Source of the DNA: Desulfovibrio sp. Marseille-P6017
GTDB taxonomy: Bacteria; Bacillota_A; Clostridia; Peptostreptococcales; Peptostreptococcaceae
Assembly (NCBI GenBank): GCA_900604495.1
Contig: UWOR01000008.1
Location: forward strand, 1 to 64,000
Direction of reading: 5' to 3'
DNA: 64,000 bases
Shown: in pieces, positions 8,730 to 16,943 of the stretch
Layout of the letters: every line of letters begins with the position of its first letter
Position numbering within the stretch: position 1 is the stretch's first letter
Translations under genes and position numbers: made by a program
The notes under the pieces: model-generated
Told to the model about the DNA's origin: nothing
What the model saw: only the letters and a program-made list of their open reading frames with translations
Database searches by the model: none

Positions 8730-9638
8730 CTACCCCCTAAAATTTTGTACGTCTAATAATGTTGGTAATGAACTTTGTGCACCTTCTTTTTGAACACTCA
8801 ATGCTCCTACCTTTGATGCAAAGTCCATTGCTTCTTCTAGATTTTTTCCATTAGCAAATGCAACTGCTAATGCCCCAGTATAACTATCTCCTGCAGCAGT
8901 AGTATCTATAGCATTTACTTTATATGCTTTCTTAAACATAGATGACTCTTTATTTATATATAAACTTCCTTTAGAACCCAAAGTTACTATAAGTTCTTTT
9001 ACACCTTTATCTATCATTATCTGTGAAGCTTTTTTGATATCATCTTCAGTTTTTATTTCTACACCACTTAATATTTCTAATTCAGTTTCATTTGGAGTTA
9101 ATAAATCTACATTTGCTATTATTTCATCATCTAATTTAACAGCTGGTGCAGGATTTAATATTGTATATTTTCCAAGTTCCTTAGATTTTTTTAACGCATA
9201 ATTTATAGTATCTATTGGAGTTTCAAGTTGTAATACAACTATATCACTATCCTTTATTCCATTTATGCTTTTATCAATATAATCTGTATCTACTTTAAAA
9301 TTCGCTCCAGGTGCTACTACTATAGAATTTTCAGCATTTTTATCTACAGTTATCATAGCTACTCCAGTTGCTATATCTTCTTTATTTATATACTCAGTGT
9401 TTACATTGTCATTTTTTAAGGCATTTAGTAAAGTATCTCCAAATCCATCTCTTCCAACTTTACCTATCATATTTACTTTTCCACCAAGTCTAGCCATAGC
9501 AACAGCTTGATTAGCGCCTTTTCCACCTGGAACTTCTTTGAAATCTCCACCAATCACTGTTTGACCACCCTTAGGTCTATCATTTACCTTTACTACTAAG
9601 TCCATATTTAGACTTCCTATGACACATATATTTTTCAC
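8730..9638 (-). CDS. rbsK: ribokinase RbsK
   Basis: 302 residues, PfkB family. It starts at GTG (9636-9638) behind AGGAGG. Visible motifs are GSLNMDLV, the glycine-rich sugar-binding motif [16 protein letters not shown] and the ATP/anion-hole motif [16 protein letters not shown] with the catalytic aspartate. It phosphorylates ribose to ribose-5-phosphate. It is the first gene of the ribose operon; no RbsR gene is adjacent, but paired repeats lie in the promoter. Confidence 0.95.
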   Translation of the reverse strand: MKNICVIGSLNMDLVVKVNDRPKGGQTVIGGDFKEVPGGKGANQAVAMARLGGKVNMIGKVGRDGFGDTLLNALKNDNVNTEYINKEDIATGVAMITVDKNAENSIVVAPGANFKVDTDYIDKSINGIKDSDIVVLQLETPIDTINYALKKSKELGKYTILNPAPAVKLDDEIIANVDLLTPNETELEILSGVEIKTEDDIKKASQIMIDKGVKELIVTLGSKGSLYINKESSMFKKAYKVNAIDTTAAGDSYTGALAVAFANGKNLEEAMDFASKVGALSVQKEGAQSSLPTLLDVQNFRG

Positions 9639-9680
9639 TGTACTCCTCCTAAAATCTTATTATCTTATTTTCTTACATTA

Positions 9681-9718
9681 ATTAGAGTAACATATTAATT
9701 TTATTAGTGCAACATATT
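9681..9718 (-). promoter_or_regulatory. paired direct repeats at the rbs promoter (putative operator)
   Basis: Reading the minus strand, AATATGTTGCACTAAT (9718-9703) and AATATGTTACTCTAAT (9696-9681) match at 14 of 16 positions and start 22 bp apart, about two helical turns. A weak promoter, TTGCAC, 17 bp, TACTCT (9712-9707 and 9689-9684), falls inside them. This is likely the binding site of an unlinked ribose regulator. Confidence 0.5.
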
Positions 9719-9822
9719 TCTTCATTTTTATTATTTTATAGACAATTTTCCCATTTCGTTAAATTTTTATTTAAAACTAAAATTAAATAGTATACACTTT
9801 TTATATGTACATACTCATATAA

Positions 9823-9874
9823 AAAGCTAAAAAGTTAATTTAAATATTCTTAATCGAACTAACCTTTTAGCTTT
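9823..9874 (-). terminator. terminator after the 91-residue hypothetical gene
   Basis: Arms AAAGCTAAAAAGTTA and TAACCTTTTAGCTTT, 15 bp with one mismatch and a 22-nt loop. An A-run on the left gives the U-tract for minus-strand transcription. Confidence 0.7.
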
Positions 9875-9882
9875 AATAATAT

Positions 9883-10158
9883 TTAAATGTGTTTTATCAT
9901 AAACTTTATTATTTCACATACTTCAAACTCTATTAAACAAAATAACTTATATATAACATGGCTTTTGGGTATATTCTCATCTCTTTCATCAATCCAGGTT
10001 CTTATTACTATATCTTCACTTTCATCATACTCTAAATTTAATATAGGTGTATCAAAATCTTTTATCTCTATACTAAACAAATATGTTTTACTTTTTTCAT
10101 TATTGCATTCTTTAAAATAATGAATCTTTAATTTTTCATTTTCAAATAAAGCTTTCAT
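9883..10158 (-). CDS. hypothetical protein, 91 residues
   Basis: It starts at ATG 10158 (MKALFENEKL), eight bases after GGAGG; the frame extends upstream only through that ribosome-binding site. The composition is soluble and acidic in the middle (YDESEDIVIRTWIDERDEN), with alternating strands and a C-terminal hydrophobic helix (CLIEFEVCEIIKFMIKHI). I recognise no domain. It stands alone between two terminators and is probably monocistronic. Confidence 0.6.
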   Translation of the reverse strand: MKALFENEKLKIHYFKECNNEKSKTYLFSIEIKDFDTPILNLEYDESEDIVIRTWIDERDENIPKSHVIYKLFCLIEFEVCEIIKFMIKHI

Positions 10159-10240
10159 ATTTAATACCTCCAATTGTCAATTTAATTATATTTTATCCAA
10201 AAGCATACTATTTCATGGACAAAATATAATTTGATTAAAT

Positions 10241-10280
10241 AAAAATGCTGATATAGAAAATAATCTATATCAGCATTTTT
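10241..10280 (-). terminator. terminator after HAD phosphatase gene
   Basis: Perfect 17-bp stem AAAAATGCTGATATAGA / TCTATATCAGCATTTTT with a 6-nt loop, reaching into the stop codon of the HAD gene. Confidence 0.9.
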
Positions 10281-10914
10281 ATAAATATAATAGTTCTGAA
10301 AAACTATCGATTACATGATTATACTCTTTTGTACTACCAAATCCATATCTAGCAAATATAAATCTAACTCCTGCTTTTCTTGCTGCTTCACCATCCATAT
10401 GAGTATCTCCAACATAAATAGGATTTTTCAAATTATTTCTATTTACTATAAGCTTTATATTTTCTGACTTAGGTAAATTAGTTCTTCCTGGGCATTCAAA
10501 ATCCTTAAAGTACTTGCAAAAATTGTTATACTCTAAAAAAGTTTCTATGTATCCATCCTGACAATTGCTAACTATAAATAGTTTATATTTTTTATATAAC
10601 CTATCTAAGGTTTCTTCTATCTTATCATACAACTTAGCTCCATATTTTTTTAAGTATACATTTTCATATTTACCACATTCTTTTATAAGTTTTTCACGTT
10701 CTTCTTTATCTACATCAGGTAACATTTTTTCAGCAATATCTTCTAATCTAAGTCCCATATATCCTTTTAATTCATCTTCTGTTATTTCTTTTATTATATT
10801 TCTATTTTTAATTAGTACCTCGCTCCATGAGTTTGCAATTTCTTTAGTTGCATCCCACAATGTGCCATCTAAATCAAATATAATGCTATCAATATCTCTT
10901 TGTGTACCCAACAT
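10279..10914 (-). CDS. HAD-superfamily hydrolase (phosphoglycolate-phosphatase-like)
   Basis: 211 residues. Motif I is IIFDLDGTLWD (nucleophile Asp and acid/base Asp, about residues 13-17). A helical cap follows, then motif II around LFIVSNC and the motif III/IV region PIYVGDTHMDGEAARKAGV with the metal-binding Asp. This is the Gph/pyrophosphatase-like subgroup; the physiological phosphate ester cannot be told from sequence. AAGGAG precedes the ATG. It follows the DUF188 gene by 37 nt on the same strand, so the two may be co-transcribed. Confidence 0.85.
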   Translation of the reverse strand: MLGTQRDIDSIIFDLDGTLWDATKEIANSWSEVLIKNRNIIKEITEDELKGYMGLRLEDIAEKMLPDVDKEEREKLIKECGKYENVYLKKYGAKLYDKIEETLDRLYKKYKLFIVSNCQDGYIETFLEYNNFCKYFKDFECPGRTNLPKSENIKLIVNRNNLKNPIYVGDTHMDGEAARKAGVRFIFARYGFGSTKEYNHVIDSFSELLYL

Positions 10915-10951
10915 TCCCTTTTTCTCCTTTTAAATAAATTCTTTATTATTA

Positions 10952-11407
10952 TTACTTATACTTAATTTTATATCCTTTACTTTTTAATAAATTAATTAAT
11001 TCTATCTCAAATTTTTCATTATCTGCTTTCGTTCTTTTTTTAGGACCTTTTGTTCTTCCCCCACTTTTTCTTACTTTTTTCGATATATGCCTAGTAAAAA
11101 GTAGTTGGTCTATATTATTATTGCTATATATTAGTCCATTTTGATTTATAGCACTTGCCCCCTTAGATAGTACCATTGCTGCAAGACCATAATCTTGTGT
11201 GACTACGATGTCCCCCTTATCCACTTTATTTATAATTATAAAATCAGCTGCATCATTTCCTTTTGATACTACTATTGCCTCTACGTCATATCTTGATAAA
11301 TTATGAGATGTGTCACATATTATAAGAATATCCTTTCCAAAGCTTTTTGTTACTCTTATACATATATCAATTACAGGACACCCATCTCCATCTACTATAA
11401 GTTTCAT
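10952..11407 (-). CDS. YaiI/YqxD (DUF188) family protein
   Basis: 151 residues, full length for UPF0178. Conserved segments are MKLIVDGDGCPV at the start, IVVSKGNDAADFIIINKV, GDIVVTQDYGLAAMVLSKG in the middle, and the basic tail RKSGGRTKGPKKRTKAD. The fold is PIN-like, with acidic residues placed as in NYN/PIN nucleases. Nuclease activity is suggested by fold, not proven. AAGGTG precedes the ATG. Confidence 0.88.
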   Translation of the reverse strand: MKLIVDGDGCPVIDICIRVTKSFGKDILIICDTSHNLSRYDVEAIVVSKGNDAADFIIINKVDKGDIVVTQDYGLAAMVLSKGASAINQNGLIYSNNNIDQLLFTRHISKKVRKSGGRTKGPKKRTKADNEKFEIELINLLKSKGYKIKYK

Positions 11408-11555
11408 ATTATCACCTTATTCTTTTTATTTATTATATATCTAATAATTACATTATATAAAAAAAGAGTACATATAAAAATAAATAACTTATTAAATAAA
11501 ATACAGCATTAATTTAATAAATTTTTATAATAATATATACTCTTTAATCTCTATA

Positions 11556-12257
11556 TTAATTTATATCTTGACTTACAACCTCATTATTTACCTCTCTATC
11601 TTTTCGATTGATAAATATTGGTTGAAAATAGTAATTTTTATCTACATAACTATTCACATTAGAAACCACTTTCCCAGTTATTAAAGCACATACAATAGTA
11701 CCAATACCTATACCTTCAAATCTTTGTAAAAATACTATTGATAATACTATAGTTACTGCAAGACATGATAAGTCAAATGCTGTTTTGGCCTTTTTATAAG
11801 GTATATTTAAATTTTCAGGTAAGTCTCTCGTGAATGTATCTATAGGTAAAACAGGCGTTTTACACTTTAATAATAAAGACATGCCTACTGAAAGCATAGA
11901 AAAGCTCACTATAAAATAAATTATATTATAAAGTAATCCGTTTGGTAGTCTCTGCATAATGAATATATTACAAAAATCTATCATATTTCCAAATATTATT
12001 GCAAGAAAAAATGAAACAATATAACCTATTTTAAATTTTTTTGTTATTAAAACTAATATAAGTATTAATGTACACTGAAATATATAATTCCAACTCCCAT
12101 ATGTAATCTTATCAAATACAAGGCTTAATGTATATGGAACTGATGATATGGATGATATTCCAAATCCACTTTTAACCATAAGTGTATTAGCAAAACTATT
12201 AAAAACTAATCCTATAATCAGCGCTAACTCCCCAATAACTAATTTTTTCTCTTTCAT
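11556..12257 (-). CDS. YczE/YyaS/YitT family integral membrane protein
   Basis: 233 residues with five or six membrane helices. Family features are GFGISSISSVPYTLS early, an YGSWNYIFQ loop, and the polar DTFTRDLPENLNIPYKKAKTAFD stretch (residues about 140-162) between helices. These membrane proteins have no firmly assigned role. The partial gene at the far right of the window belongs to a related group. No partner gene is coupled to it. Confidence 0.75.
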   Translation of the reverse strand: MKEKKLVIGELALIIGLVFNSFANTLMVKSGFGISSISSVPYTLSLVFDKITYGSWNYIFQCTLILILVLITKKFKIGYIVSFFLAIIFGNMIDFCNIFIMQRLPNGLLYNIIYFIVSFSMLSVGMSLLLKCKTPVLPIDTFTRDLPENLNIPYKKAKTAFDLSCLAVTIVLSIVFLQRFEGIGIGTIVCALITGKVVSNVNSYVDKNYYFQPIFINRKDREVNNEVVSQDIN

Positions 12258-12307
12258 AATCTTCCCTACTTTATGCGTTTTTATTTTATCTAACTAAATT
12301 TATTTTT

Positions 12308-12357
12308 TATAGAGAAACGGTAAACTCTACTTCTTTTGAGTTTACCGTTTCTCTATA
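12308..12357. other. perfect 20-bp hairpin after dctM without a T-tract
   Basis: Arms TATAGAGAAACGGTAAACTC and its exact complement (12338-12357) with a 10-nt loop. It lies just past the last TRAP gene. Neither direction has a clear U-run after the stem, so it may be a 3' stabilising hairpin or a weak terminator. Confidence 0.6.
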
Positions 12358-12371
12358 AATCTTAATAAATA

Positions 12372-13685
12372 TTATTCTATCATTCCCATTAATTTTGGAA
12401 GGAATAAACTTATTTGAGGTATAAATGTAACTAACATTAATACAACAAATATAGAAACATAGAATGGTAATATATTCTTTATTACGCCTTCTATCTTAGT
12501 TTTTGCTACTCTACACCCAACAAATAAAGTATTCCCTACAGGTGGTGTTATTGTACCTATACATAAGTTAAATACTAACATTATACCGAACTGTATTGTA
12601 TCCATACCTAAATTTTGAGCTATAGGTAAGAATATTGGAGTAAATATTAATATAGCTGGAGTTAAATCCATGAAAGTACCAACTATTAATAGTAATATAT
12701 TCATTATTAATAATATTACTATTGGGTTGTTTGATACACCTAATATTAAATTAGTTATGTAAGTAGGAACATTCGTAAATGCTAACACCCATGACATTAT
12801 AGAAGATACACCTATTAAAAATACTATCATAGCTGTCATATTTATAGATTCTAATAATATTCTTGGTAAATCTTTTATTTTTATAGATTTATAAAATAAC
12901 ATCGCTAACATTAAAGAATAAACAACTGCTATAGCAGCTCCTTCTGTAGCTGTGAATATTCCGCCTATTATACCACCTATTATTATTACTATTAATGATA
13001 AACTTGGTAATGCATCTAAAAATATTTTTAAACCTTGTGCAAAAGTTATTTTTTCACCATTTGTCTTATATCCCTTTTTCTTAGCTATAAAGAATGCAAC
13101 AACCATTACACCTAATCCCCATAATATACCCGGTATATATCCTGCCATAAATAATGCGGCAACTGATGTACCACCGCTAACTAGTGAGTATATTATTAAA
13201 GAGTTACTTGGAGGAATTAATAAACCTGTTGGTGCAGAAGCTATATTAACTGCAGCACTGAAATCTGTATCATATCCTGCTTCATCTTGAAGAGGAGCCA
13301 TAGTTCCACCTATAGCCGCTGCTGCTGCTGTTCCCGAACCGCTTATCGCTCCAAATAACATATTTCCAACTACATTTGTATGAGCTAATGATCCTGGTAA
13401 TTTTCCTGATAGCAGTGTTGCAAAATTAACTAATCTTATTGCTATACCACCATTATTCATTATTATCCCTGCTAATACGAAAAATGGTATTGCTAATAAT
13501 GAAAATGAGTTAATTCCTGTAAATATACGTTGAGATGCTGTAAATACAGCATTTTCCCAAGGTAACGCTGTTAGTATAGATACAACTGAAGATATACCTA
13601 TTGTAACTGATATTGGTATTCCTATTAATAATAAAACTGGAAATATTGCTATTAAAGCTAATCCTGTTTGTAATGCTAGTTCCAT
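12372..13685 (-). CDS. dctM: TRAP transporter large permease (DctM type)
   Basis: 437 residues with about 12 hydrophobic segments, typical of DctM. Typical segments include FSLLAIPFFVLAGIIM, the glycine/alanine-rich GAISGSGTAAAAAIGGTM and GIMLVFNLCIGTITPPVGN. It carries out Na+-coupled uptake with DctQ and DctP. Its position downstream of the hexuronate genes, and the shared operator at the dctP promoter, suggest the substrate is galacturonate or glucuronate (inference). Lies 22 nt after dctQ. Confidence 0.92.
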   Translation of the reverse strand: MELALQTGLALIAIFPVLLLIGIPISVTIGISSVVSILTALPWENAVFTASQRIFTGINSFSLLAIPFFVLAGIIMNNGGIAIRLVNFATLLSGKLPGSLAHTNVVGNMLFGAISGSGTAAAAAIGGTMAPLQDEAGYDTDFSAAVNIASAPTGLLIPPSNSLIIYSLVSGGTSVAALFMAGYIPGILWGLGVMVVAFFIAKKKGYKTNGEKITFAQGLKIFLDALPSLSLIVIIIGGIIGGIFTATEGAAIAVVYSLMLAMLFYKSIKIKDLPRILLESINMTAMIVFLIGVSSIMSWVLAFTNVPTYITNLILGVSNNPIVILLIMNILLLIVGTFMDLTPAILIFTPIFLPIAQNLGMDTIQFGIMLVFNLCIGTITPPVGNTLFVGCRVAKTKIEGVIKNILPFYVSIFVVLMLVTFIPQISLFLPKLMGMIE

Positions 13686-13707
13686 TGGCTTTCCTCCCCT
13701 AATTTAA

Positions 13708-14217
13708 TTATGCCGTTTTAGTATTCTTATTCTTTACTTCTTTTCCACTTGATAGTTCTTTGATAATATCTGATATATTTAAAATATTATATATTATTGT
13801 TACTATTCCTGATAAAGGTAATGCAAGGTATATATATCCCATTGGGATTTGTAATGATGAAGACGTTTGCCCCATTGATAACTGAGACATTCTAAGACCT
13901 CCAAATACTAATACTAACGCAGCAAATAATATAACAACTATTTCTGAAAATAACTTAACCTTAGTTTGATTTCTTTCAGAAAGCTTATCCACTAAAAATG
14001 ACATACGCATATGTTCTTGTTTTCCAAATACATATGCAGCTCCTAATAAGCCCATCCATACAAAGCAAATTAATACTAACTCTTCAGTTACAGTACTTGG
14101 CTTATTGAATATGTATCTTGATGCAACTTGCCATGTAGCAAATATAGTCATTAACGATAGTAATATACAGCATACAACTTCTAAAATTTTATCTAAACCT
14201 TTTCTAAGAGCTTCCAT
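13708..14217 (-). CDS. dctQ: TRAP transporter small permease (DctQ type)
   Basis: 169 residues and four membrane helices. The DctQ-type segments are MTIFATWQVASRYIFNKPSTVTEE near residues 22-45 and LVLICFVWMGLLGAAYVFGKQEHMRM after it. It docks the binding protein to DctM. The middle gene of dctP-dctQ-dctM. Confidence 0.9.
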   Translation of the reverse strand: MEALRKGLDKILEVVCCILLSLMTIFATWQVASRYIFNKPSTVTEELVLICFVWMGLLGAAYVFGKQEHMRMSFLVDKLSERNQTKVKLFSEIVVILFAALVLVFGGLRMSQLSMGQTSSSLQIPMGYIYLALPLSGIVTIIYNILNISDIIKELSSGKEVKNKNTKTA

Positions 14218-14255
14218 TTATATTCTCCTTTAATAATATATTTCACTAATATTTA

Positions 14256-15308
14256 TTATTCCTGCTCAGATTCCACACTCGCATTCTTAGCTAGTATTTC
14301 ATCTCCTTTTTCACGTATCTTATCATATACAGCTTTCATATTCTCATCTTTAGTATATTCAGCATGTAAATTTTTCATTTTATCTTGGAATGGTTTTATA
14401 TCTGGGTAATAGAACTGAACCCCCATAGCTTCTGCTTTTTCTTTTGCTTCTGCTGCAGCATCTTCCCATAAGTCTACTTCAAATTTATTTGCATAACTTG
14501 CTGCTTCCATCACAATTTTAGCTTGTTCTTCAGTTAATTTATTATCTAGTAAATCTGTACTAGCGATTAATATATCTGGTAACATTGCATGCATGTTGTA
14601 AGAGTAATGTTTAGCAACCTCTCCGTGCTTATTATTAATTAATGCTAATTCATTATTTTCTGCACCATCTATAACATTTTGTTGTAATCCTGTATAAACT
14701 TCTCCAAATGACATTGGTGTTGGTGATGCTCCTAATGCTTGAAGCATTTTTACATTTGTAGGACTTGTTTGAACTCTTATCTTTAGACCTTTTAGGTCAT
14801 CTGGTTCCATTATAGCTTTCTTAGTTGTATATATATTTCTTACACCCGCATCAAACCAAGTTAATCCTACAAATCCACTTTGTCTTGTTGATTCATATAC
14901 AGAGTTCATTATATCTTCATCATTCATTACCGCATGATAATGCTCTGTACTATCCATTATGTAAGGTAAGTTAAAAACTGTGTAGCATTCATTAAATGCT
15001 TCTAATGTTCCCAGTCCTGCTATTACTAAATCTACAGCTCCAGTTTGAGATAGCTCTACAGCTTGAGATGTAGCACCTAGTAATTCATTTGGGAATATTT
15101 GTACATCGATTTCCCCATTAGTCTTCTCTTCTACGTATTTCTCAAATTCTAACATCGCCTTATGTTGAGGGTGTTCTTCATTTTGACCATGCGCAACTCT
15201 TACTACTTTAACTTTTTTTTCTGCCCCATCTACTTTATTGCATCCTACAGCCACAATTCCAATAGCTGCAGCTAGCAATAATGCAGTAATACGTTTTCCT
15301 ATTTTCAT
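14256..15308 (-). CDS. dctP: TRAP transporter substrate-binding lipoprotein (DctP type)
   Basis: 350 residues. A lipoprotein signal ends at GIVAVGC (Cys23). It then follows the DctP pattern: VVRVAHGQNEEHPQHKAML, the conserved arginine in LKGLKIRVQTSPTNVKMLQALGA (carboxylate-binding) and SFGEVYTGLQQNVIDGAENNE. The carboxylate-binding arginine fits uptake of a sugar acid. It is first in the TRAP operon, with a GntR-type operator about 40 bp upstream of its start. Confidence 0.92.
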   Translation of the reverse strand: MKIGKRITALLLAAAIGIVAVGCNKVDGAEKKVKVVRVAHGQNEEHPQHKAMLEFEKYVEEKTNGEIDVQIFPNELLGATSQAVELSQTGAVDLVIAGLGTLEAFNECYTVFNLPYIMDSTEHYHAVMNDEDIMNSVYESTRQSGFVGLTWFDAGVRNIYTTKKAIMEPDDLKGLKIRVQTSPTNVKMLQALGASPTPMSFGEVYTGLQQNVIDGAENNELALINNKHGEVAKHYSYNMHAMLPDILIASTDLLDNKLTEEQAKIVMEAASYANKFEVDLWEDAAAEAKEKAEAMGVQFYYPDIKPFQDKMKNLHAEYTKDENMKAVYDKIREKGDEILAKNASVESEQE

Positions 15309-15349
15309 CTAATATCCACCTTTCTCTATATATATTTCAACTTGAATGC

Positions 15350-15359
15350 TAGTATACTA
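15350..15359 (-). promoter_or_regulatory. GntR-type operator upstream of dctP
   Basis: TAGTATACTA, within the 12-bp perfect palindrome CTAGTATACTAG (15349-15360). It is identical to the site upstream of the linked GntR regulator and fits the TNGTNNACNA pattern of FadR-subfamily regulators. Confidence 0.65.
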
Positions 15360-15400
15360 GAATTCATCATGTTAATAATATAACATATTAACTTAAAATT

Positions 15401-15449
15401 TTCAATTTTTTATTAAAAAAAAATAATATTTTTTTAATAAAAAATTGAA
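15401..15449. repeat. almost purely A/T inverted repeat upstream of the dctP promoter
   Basis: Perfect 21-bp arms (15401-15421 and 15429-15449) with a 7-nt loop and only one G-C pair. It follows the uxaC hairpin and precedes the dctP operator. It may be part of a weak terminator region separating uxaC from dctP. Confidence 0.5.
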
Positions 15450-15459
15450 TTTTCATTAA

Positions 15460-15493
15460 TTCCCCTAATTTTATTGAAATAAAATTAGAGGAA
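15460..15493 (-). terminator. hairpin after uxaC, terminator-like
   Basis: Arms TTCCCCTAATTTTATT and AATAAAATTAGAGGAA with one mismatch and a 2-nt loop. A T-run on the minus strand follows only some 14 nt later, so termination may be partial, allowing read-through into dctPQM. Confidence 0.55.
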
Positions 15494-15503
15494 TATTTAA
15501 TTA

Positions 15504-16928
15504 TTAATTACCTTTACAATACTTAGCAGCATTATTGTAACAAATATTTTCTATAATTTCCCCTAGAACTTCCATATCAGCTGGATACTCTCCATTTTCA
15601 ACAAGTCCGCCTATATAATTGCATAAGATCCTTCTGAAGTACTCATGTCTTGTATATGATAAGAAACTACGAGAATCTGTAAGCATACCTACAAATTGAC
15701 TTAATAAGCCTAATTGGGATAAAGCCATCATCTGTCTTTCCATTCCATCTTTTTGGTCATTAAACCACCATCCAGAACCGAATTGTATTTTACCTGCTAT
15801 TCCTCCACCTTGGAAATTACCTAGCATAGTTCCTAGTACTTCATTATCTTTTGGATTTAGACAGTATAATATCGTTCTTGGAAGTTTATCTTCTCCATCT
15901 AATGTATCTAATAGTCTAGATAAAGGCTGAGCTACTTCACCATCATCTATACTATCGAATCCAACATCTGGACCTAATTTTTTATACATTCTAGTATTAT
16001 TATTTCTTAACGCTCCTATATGTAACTGCATAACCATATTGTGTTTAGCATATATTCTACCTAAATTAACCATAGTTAAAGTAGCATATTTTTCTATTTC
16101 ATCCTGAGTTAATTCTTCTCCATTTATAGCTTTTACAAATATTTCATTTACTTCTTCTTCATTAGTATTCTTAAAGTAAACCCTATCCATAGCATGGTCA
16201 GTTATTGTACAACCATTTTCTACGAAGAACTCTATTCTCTTTTCTAAAACTTTCATAAGCTCTTTATAGCTAGTTATTTCAATATCTTCAGTAGCACCTA
16301 ATACTTTTATATATTCAGCAAATCCTTCATTACCTATTTTAACTGCTTTATCAGGTCTTAATGTCGGTCTTACTTCACAGTCAAAACTTTCATCTTTTGC
16401 TATTTGTATATGGTATTTCAGGTCATCTGCTGGATCATCGGTAGTTGCTATATACTTAACATTTGATTTTTTTATTATACTTCTTGCACTAAAGTTATCA
16501 CTTTGTATAACTTCATTACATCTATTCCATATCTCTTCTGCATTCTTTTCACTTAATGTTTCCTCTACACCAAAATATGTTTTTAATTCTAAGTGAGACC
16601 AGTGATATATAGGATTTCCTATTAAATAAGGCATAGCTGTTGCAAATGCTTTAAACTTTTCAAAATCACTTTTACTTCCAGTTATATATTCTTCATCTAT
16701 ACCAAAGCTTCTCATAGCTCTCCATTTATAGTGGTCACCATATAACCATATTTCTGTTATATTATTATACTTTTTGTCTTCAGCTATTTCACTTGGTATT
16801 AAGTGACAATGAAAATCGAATATTGGCATATTCTTTGCATGTTCATGATATAAGTATTTAGCTGTTTCATTTTGTAATAAAAAGTCTTCATCCATAAATT
16901 TTCTAACTTTTGTAAGTTCTTTTAACAT
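15504..16928 (-). CDS. uxaC: glucuronate/galacturonate isomerase UxaC
   Basis: 474 residues, matching the UxaC length. Family features are the metal-binding HCHL in IFDFHCHLIPSE near residue 40, WRAMRSFGIDEEYITG, TTDDPADDLKYH, QLHIGALRNNN and ADSRSF-like LTDSRSFLSYTRHEYFRR near the end. It converts galacturonate to tagaturonate and glucuronate to fructuronate, the first step of the pathway encoded here. It lies 15 nt after uxaA. Confidence 0.96.
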   Translation of the reverse strand: MLKELTKVRKFMDEDFLLQNETAKYLYHEHAKNMPIFDFHCHLIPSEIAEDKKYNNITEIWLYGDHYKWRAMRSFGIDEEYITGSKSDFEKFKAFATAMPYLIGNPIYHWSHLELKTYFGVEETLSEKNAEEIWNRCNEVIQSDNFSARSIIKKSNVKYIATTDDPADDLKYHIQIAKDESFDCEVRPTLRPDKAVKIGNEGFAEYIKVLGATEDIEITSYKELMKVLEKRIEFFVENGCTITDHAMDRVYFKNTNEEEVNEIFVKAINGEELTQDEIEKYATLTMVNLGRIYAKHNMVMQLHIGALRNNNTRMYKKLGPDVGFDSIDDGEVAQPLSRLLDTLDGEDKLPRTILYCLNPKDNEVLGTMLGNFQGGGIAGKIQFGSGWWFNDQKDGMERQMMALSQLGLLSQFVGMLTDSRSFLSYTRHEYFRRILCNYIGGLVENGEYPADMEVLGEIIENICYNNAAKYCKGN

Positions 16929-16943
16929 ATTTAACTCCCCCTA

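Noticed and set aside
9788..9797. TAGTATACAC near the rbs operon as a further hexuronate-regulator site
   Set aside because: It lacks the final A of TNGTNNACNA and is far from any hexuronate gene; similar partial matches (2964-2973, 38079-38088) show how easily they arise in AT-rich DNA.
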